Assembly (NCBI GenBank): GCA_965277435.1
Contig: OZ255821.1
Location: forward strand, 3,596,001 to 3,660,000
Direction: 5' to 3'
Source of the DNA: Bog-105 sp965277435
GTDB lineage: Bacteria > Acidobacteriota > Terriglobia > Bryobacterales > Bryobacteraceae
DNA: 64,000 bases
The first letter of the stretch is position 1. Every line of letters starts with the position of its first letter. Under the pieces are notes generated by a model. It saw nothing but the letters and a program-made list of their open reading frames with translations, was not told the origin of the DNA and searched no databases. A program made the position numbers and the translations under genes. Below are positions 1 through 7,787 of the stretch, in pieces.

Positions 1-2
1 TT

Positions 3-1058
3 AGAAAGCGCCTCCCCGGTTGGAGCGCAGCCGGCCAGCTTGCCTGGGAGAGAAATGGCAGATCGCTCGTACTGAATGCCTCGTCAAAAGGAGAGGGAAA
101 TGGCCGGTCTCAACTCCGCGAGTTTGCCATCCATCGTGGCAATTCCCATGATCTAGTCAAAGATCTAAGCGGATATGCAAGTGTCTCGCTTACGCAAGAT
201 CGTGAACGCCTGGCCGCGGTACGAATGGACCCGCGTGCGACCCTTTGGATCTCTGCCCCCAACGATTTTGCGCACGGCCAAAGTAGCCTCTCCGAACTGC
301 AAGATAACGCCAGCCTGGCGTGGATGGACGAGGGCAGCCTGCTGGTGAGTTCACGCCGGACCGGTTATCCAAACCTGGCTGTATTCCGGCTGAGCGACGC
401 GAGCGTGTCAGGTTTAACTTTTGAAGCCTCCGTTGAGCAGCACGCCGTGCCGACGCCCGATGGCGCTTCGATTGTCTATTCCTCCAATCGCTCCGGTGGC
501 TTTCATGTATGGCGTTACGACCGTCACCTAAATCGCTATGCGCAGCTTACTTTTGGCTCGACTTACGACGATATGCCGGCAATCTCGCCCGACGGAAAGT
601 GGATCGTTTACACGTTGAAATCTTCTACATACCCTCGTCTGTTCAAAATCCCAATTAAGGGCGGAACACCAATCCCGCTCGGCAATTTCGCGGCGGCCGA
701 TCCGCGGATTTCGCCTGATGGCAGATGGGTAGCCTGTCAAATACAGATTGAACCGGACCATTGGAGGGTAGCCGTCATTCCGTTCGATGGTCCAGTTCAG
801 TCACCCCGGATAATTCCAAACGCATCCGCTCCATTTCAGTGGTCCAAGCGAGGCGATGCATTAGCGAGCACGGTCACGGACACAAGCGGCGTTTCCAACT
901 TGTGGCAAACCCCTTTAGATGGTTCGCCGCCCGAACGCCTTACACACTTCGAAGACGAGAAAATTGTGGCGTTTGCCTTCTCTCGAAAGAATCGTTTAGC
1001 ATCTATCCGATTGCAGCATTATTCTGACGTAGTTTTGTTTCAGCGCCAGAAACCTTGA
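3..1058 (+). CDS. TolB-like beta-propeller protein, C-terminal part (5' end outside window)
   Basis: The frame is open from the left edge, so the protein begins outside the window; the first internal ATG at 225 is unlikely to be the true start. What is visible is a series of WD40/PD40-like blades, each with a signature such as ISPDGKWIVY or ISPDGRWVAC and motifs like TPDGASIVYSSNRSG. In Acidobacteriota such propellers are usually the C-terminal half of a winged-helix (CadC-like) regulator or a Ser/Thr kinase, where they are thought to sense or bind a ligand. Which fusion this is cannot be told from the part present. The stop is followed after 45 bases by a small peptide gene on the same strand. 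Confidence 0.75.
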   Translation, partial: RKRLPGWSAAGQLAWERNGRSLVLNASSKGEGNGRSQLREFAIHRGNSHDLVKDLSGYASVSLTQDRERLAAVRMDPRATLWISAPNDFAHGQSSLSELQDNASLAWMDEGSLLVSSRRTGYPNLAVFRLSDASVSGLTFEASVEQHAVPTPDGASIVYSSNRSGGFHVWRYDRHLNRYAQLTFGSTYDDMPAISPDGKWIVYTLKSSTYPRLFKIPIKGGTPIPLGNFAAADPRISPDGRWVACQIQIEPDHWRVAVIPFDGPVQSPRIIPNASAPFQWSKRGDALASTVTDTSGVSNLWQTPLDGSPPERLTHFEDEKIVAFAFSRKNRLASIRLQHYSDVVLFQRQKP

Positions 1059-1103
1059 TAGTTGGCTGACAAATTGCACTGAAAGAGTAAAGGAGAATTA
1101 GTT

Positions 1104-1256
1104 ATGGCAACATCACCCAAACCTGAACCTGATAGCGGGCCCAGGCCCCCACAGGATCAACCAAAGAAGAGCGGTACGAATACGCCTGTGCCGCCCTCTG
1201 GCAAGACACCCGTCACACCCGACAGCGGTCCGAGACCTCCTCAGGACCAACCATAA
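1104..1256 (+). CDS. Small proline-rich peptide (50 aa) with duplicated PDSGPRPPQDQP motif
   Basis: A 50-codon frame opens with ATG after AGGAG at 1091-1095 with good spacing. The product is hydrophilic, has no cysteine or membrane segment, and is rich in Pro, Lys, Ser and Thr. The 12-residue motif PDSGPRPPQDQP occurs twice, once near residues 9-20 and again as the exact C terminus. A third, slightly varied copy ends the next small gene (1376-1453), which argues that both are translated and related. I do not recognise the family. It lies just downstream of the propeller protein, and a relation to it is possible but unproven. It could be a precursor or signal peptide, or a structural tail; no function is assigned. 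Confidence 0.55.
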   Translation: MATSPKPEPDSGPRPPQDQPKKSGTNTPVPPSGKTPVTPDSGPRPPQDQP

Positions 1257-1309
1257 TCTGCCGTCGCGGAATAAATGGCGCTTAGATGGATCGCTAGCGC
1301 AAATCGAGC

Positions 1310-1315
1310 TATACT
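1310..1315 (+). promoter_or_regulatory. Possible -10 element (TATACT) for the 25-residue peptide gene
   Basis: TATACT is a good match to a sigma-70 -10 hexamer and sits about 60 bases before the GTG start at 1376. The matching -35 position (TGGATC at 17-bp spacing) is weak, so this is only a candidate. Confidence 0.25.
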
Positions 1316-1375
1316 CAGCTTCGAACAAGCGGGACTTGAAGCCCTCAACGTTTCATATCACAAGGAGGTGAATAG

Positions 1376-1453
1376 GTGCTGGAACTCGTGTTACTTATTC
1401 TTCGTGTTCTTCAACCCGACAGCGGTCCAAGACCTAAGCAGGACCAACCCTAA
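1376..1453 (+). CDS. 25-residue peptide: hydrophobic N-terminus plus PDSGPRPKQDQP tail
   Basis: A GTG start at 1376 is preceded by AAGGAGGTG at 1362-1370, a nearly perfect Shine-Dalgarno sequence at ideal distance. The peptide has a short Leu/Val/Ile-rich N-terminal segment (about 11 residues) followed by PDSGPRPKQDQP as the exact C terminus. That tail differs by one residue from the motif found twice in the 50-residue peptide just upstream. A hairpin at 1468-1502 follows the stop. The ribosome-binding site, the shared tail and the terminator together support a real, expressed micro-gene. The hydrophobic head plus polar tail would fit a membrane-associated or exported peptide, but this is inference only. 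A longer frame at 1275-1496 overlaps it and looks like noise. Confidence 0.55.
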   Translation: MLELVLLILRVLQPDSGPRPKQDQP

Positions 1454-1467
1454 TCGTTGGAGAGGAA

Positions 1468-1502
1468 AGGAGGCTGCCTGGAATCAAACCAGATAGCCTC
1501 CT
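1468..1502. terminator. Hairpin between peptide gene and convergent glycosyltransferase
   Basis: AGGAGGCT (1468-1475) pairs with AGCCTCCT (1495-1502), with CTGG/CCAG continuing the stem inside. It lies after the peptide stop and touches the stop of the convergent glycosyltransferase gene, so it may end transcription from both sides. There is no long T run, so factor-dependent ending is possible. Confidence 0.5.
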
Positions 1503-3069
1503 AACGCACCAAGTACCACGAGTAACTCAAACTGTGGTAAACCTGCAGCGTCGATGTCGGATACTCCGCGAAAAACCCGGGCGAATTCACTAATAGCTTC
1601 ATCCGGTACATCTGTTGCGCAATGATCAAACGGTGCCGGGAAGTTGCATCGTTCGCATCTCCCAATCTCAAAATGTAGCCGTTTGGATTCGCCAGCAGCC
1701 GTTCATGGATCCGCCCTAAGCTCTGCATGAAAAAAAGATCGTCGTTGTACACCGGCACGCCGCGGTAGACATCACGCAGCAACGCATCGTACACCGGCAC
1801 AGCGTCGTAGAGTTTCGCGCCCAAAACCTTTACAGCTAAACGCCAGGAAAGGCCCAGTGGAATCCATACCGCCAAGAGGAGGACGAGGCCCATGGCCGCC
1901 GTCCGAAGGTCGAGCCGTTCGAACCGGCTCGCTAGAAATTCCCAAATCGCCGCGCAACCCGCTGCCGCCAGAATCGCCACAAGCGGAACGACGTGACTGA
2001 CGTTCCGTTCAAAAAACGATTCCTGCAGGCTGAAGATGACGTAAAAGAGCAGCAGCGGACTCGCCAGAATTACCAGCAACCGGTATTGTCTTCTGCTGAC
2101 CAAATAGATAATGCCAATCACCGCTAAGATAAGCAGCGCCGCCCCGAAAGTCTGCCAGAAATAATTCGCGATCCAAGCGAAGCAATAACCCTCAGGATCG
2201 GGCCCGTGCGGTGGAAACGGGCGCGCATACTGGTCGCGAGTCACCCGCCAGCTAGTCCACCAGATCTTCCAGTGCACCAGAATGTAGGGCACGCCCAGTA
2301 GGAAACCGGCTAAGCCACCGAGCAAGAGCGTCCAGCCATGCCGGAGAATCCTTCTTTCGCGCCATGCAACAGGCTCAAGCGAAAGCCACGCACCGTACAA
2401 AGGCAGATACAGCAGGCCTGCCAGCGAAATCTTCGACGCCATGACAAAGCCCAGCAAAAAGGTGGCCCCAAAGCACATTCTTAAGGATGGCCGCGCCGTC
2501 ACACTCAACGTCATCAAAATAATCGCCATTGTCCCTGCCGTTACGAAGGACTCGGCTCGCGCATAGTGACTATCCTGCACCAGCAACGGCAAAATTCCTG
2601 TAAACAAAGCCGCCAGCAAAGCAAACCTTCGCGGCAGAAAACACCTGGCGCACAGATAAGCCAGCACACATACCAACAGACCGAACCACGCCGACAACGT
2701 GCGATAAACTACTACCGGCTGTCGCAGCACGAGCTTCGGCCTTAACAGGTGCTCGGTCTTTTCGAAGCCTGTTACAGCCGAATACCAGACGTACGCGCAA
2801 TATTCATAGGACGAAAAATTGTAGGGCGCTAACTGCAGGTACAACGGCATCGAAGTGCGCTGCATATTGGTATCGAAGTGGTTTGCCGCAAGCGTGCTCA
2901 CCACGCTGATTACAATCTGCTCATCAGGATGTCCGCCGGCCGGTTTCGCTCCACTCCCCCAGTCCAGATTGATGAACCGTAAGTAGCTACAAAACAGAAG
3001 AACGGCCCCGCATGCGAGCCCGTGCATTACTTGCCGGCGCGTCAAACCGTGGAAACCCTCTTTGAACAT
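1501..3069 (-). CDS. GT-C membrane glycosyltransferase (ArnT/PMT-like, family 39 type)
   Basis: This 522-residue protein has about ten hydrophobic helices spread along its length. An N-terminal GGHPDEQ motif lies just after the first membrane segment (near residue 45), where GT-C enzymes carry their acidic catalytic residues in the first outer loop. Family members move a sugar from a polyprenyl-phosphate donor to lipid, protein or glycan on the outer face of the cytoplasmic membrane; donor and acceptor cannot be read from sequence. The C-terminal 120 residues form a soluble tail. It is transcribed divergently from metH with only about 60 bases between the starts, so the two probably share a control region. 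Length and topology look complete. Confidence 0.75.
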   Translation of the reverse strand: MFKEGFHGLTRRQVMHGLACGAVLLFCSYLRFINLDWGSGAKPAGGHPDEQIVISVVSTLAANHFDTNMQRTSMPLYLQLAPYNFSSYEYCAYVWYSAVTGFEKTEHLLRPKLVLRQPVVVYRTLSAWFGLLVCVLAYLCARCFLPRRFALLAALFTGILPLLVQDSHYARAESFVTAGTMAIILMTLSVTARPSLRMCFGATFLLGFVMASKISLAGLLYLPLYGAWLSLEPVAWRERRILRHGWTLLLGGLAGFLLGVPYILVHWKIWWTSWRVTRDQYARPFPPHGPDPEGYCFAWIANYFWQTFGAALLILAVIGIIYLVSRRQYRLLVILASPLLLFYVIFSLQESFFERNVSHVVPLVAILAAAGCAAIWEFLASRFERLDLRTAAMGLVLLLAVWIPLGLSWRLAVKVLGAKLYDAVPVYDALLRDVYRGVPVYNDDLFFMQSLGRIHERLLANPNGYILRLGDANDATSRHRLIIAQQMYRMKLLVNSPGFFAEYPTSTLQVYHSLSYSWYLVR

Positions 3070-3129
3070 GAATTTCCTGTTGTATCACTCGGGCCGAGCC
3101 GCCCGTTACAATATAGGCAGTACCCAATC

Positions 3130-6100
3130 ATGTCTTTGCCGAAACAGGAGGGCAGGCAAGATCGTCGCCACGCTCTTGAAGATGCTCTCGCCACACGTGT
3201 CCTGGTGCTCGATGGGGCCATGGGCACCATGCTGCAAGACCGTCAGCTGACCGCTGAGGATTTCGGCAGTCCCGCGCTCGAAGGCTGCAATGAAAATCTA
3301 GTCGTGACGCGGCCCGATGTCATTCTCGACGTGCATCGCGCTTACTACGAAGCCGGTTCAGATATTGTCGAGACCAACAGCTTCGGCGGCACGAAAATTG
3401 TGCTCGCCGAGTATGGTTTGCAAGATAAGTCGTATGAGCTGAATTTTGAAGCCGCAAAGCTGGCGCGCCAGGCCGCCGATGAATTAAGCACGACCACGCG
3501 ACCCCGTTTTGTGGCGGGATCGATGGGCCCAACTACCAAGGCCATCACGGTCACGGGAGGCGTTACCTTTCCACAGCTGGTCGACAACTACTACGAACAG
3601 TCGAAAGCCTTGCTGGACGGCGGCGCGGACATCCTGCTGCTCGAAACCTGCCAGGACACCCGCAACGTGAAAGCCGGATTGCTCGCTATCGATCGCCTGG
3701 GCAAAGAGCAGAACTACGTTATTCCGGTTATGGTCTCCGGCACTATCGAGGCCACTGGCACCATGCTCGGCGGCCAGACGGCGGATGCTTTATACACGTC
3801 CATTTCGCATGCGCGCTTGTTGTCGGTTGGCTTAAACTGCGCCACGGGACCTGAGTTCATGACGGACCACATCCGGTCCCTGCACGAGCTTTCGACCACT
3901 CGTGTGTCCTGCTACCCCAACGCCGGTTTGCCTGACCCCGAGACAGGCCTTTATCTGGAAACGCCGCAAACGCTGGCTGCTCAACTGGAGCGCTTTGTCG
4001 ATCACGGCTGGCTGAACATCGTTGGCGGCTGCTGCGGTACGCGGCCGGATCACATCCGCGCCATTGCACAGATGGCGGCCGGGAAACGACCGCGAGCTCT
4101 GAAAGAGTTGAGTCACCGTACTTATTTCTCCGGTGTGGAAGTGGTCGAGGCGGAAGACAGTAATCGACCGCTCATCGTGGGCGAACGCACCAACGTCATC
4201 GGCTCTCGGCTCTTCAAAAACCTGATCGCGGAAGAGAAGTGGGAAGAGGCCACTGAGATCGCGCGCCGCCAGATTCGTAACGGCGCACACGTGGTCGACG
4301 TTTGCCTGCAAACCAGCGATCGCGATGAGTTCGCCGATATTCCGCCCTTCTACGAAAAGCTCATCCGCAAAATCAAAGCGCCCATCATGATCGATACCAC
4401 CGATGCGCGCTCCGTCGAGCTTTCGCTCACCTATTGCCAGGGCAAGAGCATCATCAATTCGATCAACCTGGAAGACGGCGAAGAAAAATTCGAACGCATT
4501 TGTCCAGTGGCCCGCGAGTACGGAGCGGCTTTGGTGGTGGGTTGCATCGACGAGGACCCGGTGCAGGCGCAAGCTTTCACCCGCGAGCGAAAACTCGCCG
4601 TGGCCAAGCGCTCTGTCGACTTACTCACTTCGAAGTACGGCATCCCGTCCGAAGACATCATCATCGATCCGCTCGTGTTTCCCTGCGCGACAGGCGACGA
4701 GAACTACATTGGCGGCGCAGTCGAAACGATTGAAGCCCTTCGCCTGATCAAAGCGGAAATCCCCCACGTAAAAACCATCCTCGGCATTTCCAATATCTCG
4801 TTCGGGCTTCCCGCGGCGGCCCGCGAGGTTGTCAACTCCGTATTCCTTTACTTCTGCACCAAAGCCGGACTCGATCTGGCCATCGTCAACTCGGAAAAAC
4901 TGGAGCGCTTTGCTTCCATTCCTGAGGAAGAACGTCACCTGGCTGAATGGCTGCTTTTCAACACGCCTCCCGCCCACATCCAAGCGCCAAAGCATTGGAA
5001 CGAGCAATCGCGCGAGCAGAAGATCGCCATCAATCAATTCCACATCGCCGCCATCTCCGACCATTTTCGTGGCTCAACCGGCCGCCAAAAGAAAAAGACC
5101 GCCGATCTCCCGCTGGATGAACGCCTGGCGAACTACATCATCGAGGGCACGAAAGACGGCCTCATCCCTGACCTCGATACCAAACGCGGCGAAGGCGCGG
5201 CGCCGCTCGACATCATCAACGGCCCGCTGATGACCGGAATGGCAGAAGTTGGACGCCTCTTCAATAACAATGAACTGATCGTGGCCGAAGTGCTGCAATC
5301 GGCCGAAGCCATGAAGGCCGCTGTCACTCACCTCGAACAGTTCATGGAGAAATCGGAATCCTCCGCCCGCGGCAAAATTGTTCTGGCAACCGTCAAGGGT
5401 GATGTTCATGATATCGGCAAGAACCTGGTCGAAATCATTCTCAGCAATAACGGCTACACCGTGGTCAACCTGGGAATTAAAGTGCCGCCTGACGATCTGA
5501 TCAAAGCGTTCCACGAACATCAGCCTGACGCGATCGGTCTCTCTGGGCTTCTGGTGAAGAGTGCGCAGCAGATGGTGACGACGGCCGGAGACTTTAAAGA
5601 CGCCGGCATTAACGTTCCCCTCCTGGTCGGCGGCGCGGCGCTATCCGAAAGATTCACCAAAACAAAGATTGGGCCCAGCTATGGCGCCCCCACGTTCTAC
5701 GCTAAAGACGCCATGACGGGGCTTCGCCTGATGAACGAGATCACCGACCCGGACATCAGCGCCGACATATTACTGCGACATATTTTTAATGACGCGCCGG
5801 TTGAGGTTGCGCCCCAGGAGCAGCCCGCGATCCCTTCGGGCGAGCGTCGCAGTCCCAAAGTACATACTGACATTGCGATTCCCCCCGCGCCCTACCTCGA
5901 TGTCCGCGCGCGCAACATTCCCAATCTGACCGAAGTCTGGAGTTATATCAATCCGTTCATGCTCTATGGCCGTCATCTCGGTTTTAAAGGGAACTTTGAG
6001 AGGCTGCTGAACGACCGAGATCCGAAGGCGCTCGAACTGTACCACTTCGTCGAAGATGTAAAAGCCAAAGCCTTACAGTTTATGAAAGTTCGCGGCATCT

Positions 6101-6690
6101 GGCGATTCTTCGAAGCCGAGCGGAAGGAGAACATGTTGCATCTTTTCAAGCCCGGCCAGAAAATGCCGCTCGAGATCTTTCCATTCGGACGTCAGGCGAA
6201 ATCGGACGGCCTGTGCTTAAGCGACTTTGTGCTCGATCCGCAAAACGGCCAGCGTGATCACATTGCCATGTTCGTGGTGAGCGCTGGCGAAAACGTGCTG
6301 GAACAATCGCAAGCCGCCAAGTCGCGCGGCGATTATCTAGAGGCCCATGCATTGCAGGCGCTGGCCATCGAGACCGCCGAAGCGGCCGCCGAATGGCTCC
6401 ATCGCCGTTTGCGTGAAGAGTGGGGCTTCCCCGATCCGCCCACGATGACCATGCAGGAGCGCTTCACGTCGCGTTATCGCGGGAAACGTTACAGCTTCGG
6501 TTATCCTGCCTGTCCCAACCTCGAAGATCAGGCCAAGCTATGGCAGCTGCTTCATCCCGAAGAGATTGGCGTGCAGCTGACTGAAGGTTTCATGATGGAG
6601 CCCGAAGCGAGCGTATCGGCACTGGTGTTCCATCACCCCGATTGCGTCTACTTCAGTGCGGCCGAAGAGACCGAACCGGCTTACGCGTGA
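3130..6690 (+). CDS. metH: Cobalamin-dependent methionine synthase
   Basis: MetH transfers a methyl group from 5-methyltetrahydrofolate to homocysteine through cobalamin. All four modules are present in 1186 residues (E. coli 1227). The homocysteine domain has VLDGAMGTMLQ near residue 24 and zinc ligands in LNCATG and GGCCGTRP. The pterin domain starts near VGERTNVIGS. The B12 cap and B12 domain carry DVHDIGKN at 758-765, the His at 760 being the cobalt ligand. The C-terminal AdoMet reactivation domain has RYSFGYPACP near 1120. I chose ATG 3130; the frame is open to 3022, but that would run into the divergent glycosyltransferase. TACAAT at 3107-3112 is a possible -10. No cobalamin riboswitch is visible in the short leader. 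It converges with ackA, 2 bp apart. Confidence 0.95.
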   Translation: MSLPKQEGRQDRRHALEDALATRVLVLDGAMGTMLQDRQLTAEDFGSPALEGCNENLVVTRPDVILDVHRAYYEAGSDIVETNSFGGTKIVLAEYGLQDKSYELNFEAAKLARQAADELSTTTRPRFVAGSMGPTTKAITVTGGVTFPQLVDNYYEQSKALLDGGADILLLETCQDTRNVKAGLLAIDRLGKEQNYVIPVMVSGTIEATGTMLGGQTADALYTSISHARLLSVGLNCATGPEFMTDHIRSLHELSTTRVSCYPNAGLPDPETGLYLETPQTLAAQLERFVDHGWLNIVGGCCGTRPDHIRAIAQMAAGKRPRALKELSHRTYFSGVEVVEAEDSNRPLIVGERTNVIGSRLFKNLIAEEKWEEATEIARRQIRNGAHVVDVCLQTSDRDEFADIPPFYEKLIRKIKAPIMIDTTDARSVELSLTYCQGKSIINSINLEDGEEKFERICPVAREYGAALVVGCIDEDPVQAQAFTRERKLAVAKRSVDLLTSKYGIPSEDIIIDPLVFPCATGDENYIGGAVETIEALRLIKAEIPHVKTILGISNISFGLPAAAREVVNSVFLYFCTKAGLDLAIVNSEKLERFASIPEEERHLAEWLLFNTPPAHIQAPKHWNEQSREQKIAINQFHIAAISDHFRGSTGRQKKKTADLPLDERLANYIIEGTKDGLIPDLDTKRGEGAAPLDIINGPLMTGMAEVGRLFNNNELIVAEVLQSAEAMKAAVTHLEQFMEKSESSARGKIVLATVKGDVHDIGKNLVEIILSNNGYTVVNLGIKVPPDDLIKAFHEHQPDAIGLSGLLVKSAQQMVTTAGDFKDAGINVPLLVGGAALSERFTKTKIGPSYGAPTFYAKDAMTGLRLMNEITDPDISADILLRHIFNDAPVEVAPQEQPAIPSGERRSPKVHTDIAIPPAPYLDVRARNIPNLTEVWSYINPFMLYGRHLGFKGNFERLLNDRDPKALELYHFVEDVKAKALQFMKVRGIWRFFEAERKENMLHLFKPGQKMPLEIFPFGRQAKSDGLCLSDFVLDPQNGQRDHIAMFVVSAGENVLEQSQAAKSRGDYLEAHALQALAIETAEAAAEWLHRRLREEWGFPDPPTMTMQERFTSRYRGKRYSFGYPACPNLEDQAKLWQLLHPEEIGVQLTEGFMMEPEASVSALVFHHPDCVYFSAAEETEPAYA

Positions 6691-6692
6691 GA

Positions 6693-7787
6693 TCACTGCA
6701 TTAATCGTGCTGTATTCTTCGCGATTTGCTCGTCTTCCTGTGACGGCAGTACTTTGATCTGCGGTTTCCCCAGGAACATCAATCCTTCACAAATGGTTGC
6801 GCGCACCTCTTCATCGTGCTCCCCAATGCCGCCCGTGAACACGATCGTGTCCACGCCGCCCAGTGCAGCTGCCATCTCGGAAATCGCCTTCCGCACCTGG
6901 TAACAGAACATCTGCAAAGCCAGCTCCGCGTTTTTGTCCTGTTTACGGCGGCTCTGTAACTCACGCACATCGCTGCCAACTCCCGAGATACCCTTGAGCC
7001 CGGATTCCTGGTCCACAATCTTTTCCAACTGATCGGCGGACTCATATCCATGGCGCATTAGATAGATCATCACACCCGGATCTAAATCGCCGCAGCGCGT
7101 CCCCATCATCACGCCGCCCGTAGGCGTCAGGCCCATCGACGTATCCACCGACTTACCCGCGTGAATAGCAGTGATGCTCGAGCCGTTGCCCAGATGCGCC
7201 ACCACCAAATTCTCCGGAAGAGGGGCGAGTTGGCCCACAATCGATTCGAGAGACAAGCCGTGGAAGCCGTAGCGCTCTACGCCCAGATCGCGAATCGTTT
7301 TCGGTAGCGCGTAAGTTCTGCTCACTTCGGACATCGTGCGATGAAAGGCCGTATCGAGACAAATCACCTGCGGAATGCCCGGCATCTTCGCAATGGTTTC
7401 GCGCAGCACGGCCAGTGCCGCCGGCATGTGAAGCGGCGCGTATTCAACGGCCGCTTCCAAATCTTTCATCACACTCGCATCGAACAACCTGTGCTCCCTA
7501 AGTCGAGCGCCGCCATGAACGAAACGATGCCCCACGGCTTCCGGTTTAGGCGCTCCGCATTCTTCGATAACTTGCAGAACGCGTTCGAGAGCTGCACCAT
7601 GATCGCCAAACTTGCCGTCTGCAGAATTCTTATTCTCTTCTGCACGCTTGAACCAGAAACTTGGGTGCGCACTGCCGATTTCTTCCGCTTCGCCTTCGCA
7701 AAGCAATCGCGCACTCCGCGCATCCGCCGCATACAAGCCAAATTTCAAAGACGAAGATCCACAATTTAGCGCTAGAACCGTGCCCAT
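6693..7787 (-). CDS. ackA: Acetate kinase
   Basis: AckA interconverts acetyl phosphate and acetate, making ATP. The 364-residue protein opens with LALNCGSSSLKFGLY, the family's N-terminal phosphate-binding signature. It also has GHRFVHGG, HLGNGSSITA and the ADP-binding FTGGIGEHD motif. I place the start at 7787, where ATG overlaps the stop of the upstream phosphoketolase gene as TGATG. A start four codons upstream is possible but lacks that coupling. The overlap says the two enzymes are made together: phosphoketolase yields acetyl phosphate and AckA turns it into acetate and ATP. Slightly shorter than the usual 395-400 residues, but all motifs are present. Confidence 0.93.
   Translation of the reverse strand: MGTVLALNCGSSSLKFGLYAADARSARLLCEGEAEEIGSAHPSFWFKRAEENKNSADGKFGDHGAALERVLQVIEECGAPKPEAVGHRFVHGGARLREHRLFDASVMKDLEAAVEYAPLHMPAALAVLRETIAKMPGIPQVICLDTAFHRTMSEVSRTYALPKTIRDLGVERYGFHGLSLESIVGQLAPLPENLVVAHLGNGSSITAIHAGKSVDTSMGLTPTGGVMMGTRCGDLDPGVMIYLMRHGYESADQLEKIVDQESGLKGISGVGSDVRELQSRRKQDKNAELALQMFCYQVRKAISEMAAALGGVDTIVFTGGIGEHDEEVRATICEGLMFLGKPQIKVLPSQEDEQIAKNTARLMQ

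Noticed and set aside
1275..1496. 73-codon plus-strand frame overlapping the 25-residue peptide gene
   Set aside because: It lacks a ribosome-binding site, runs through the hairpin and does not share the repeated motif; the other frame is better supported.
3832..4572. 246-codon minus-strand frame inside metH
   Set aside because: Wholly antisense to the pterin and homocysteine domains of MetH; no family features.
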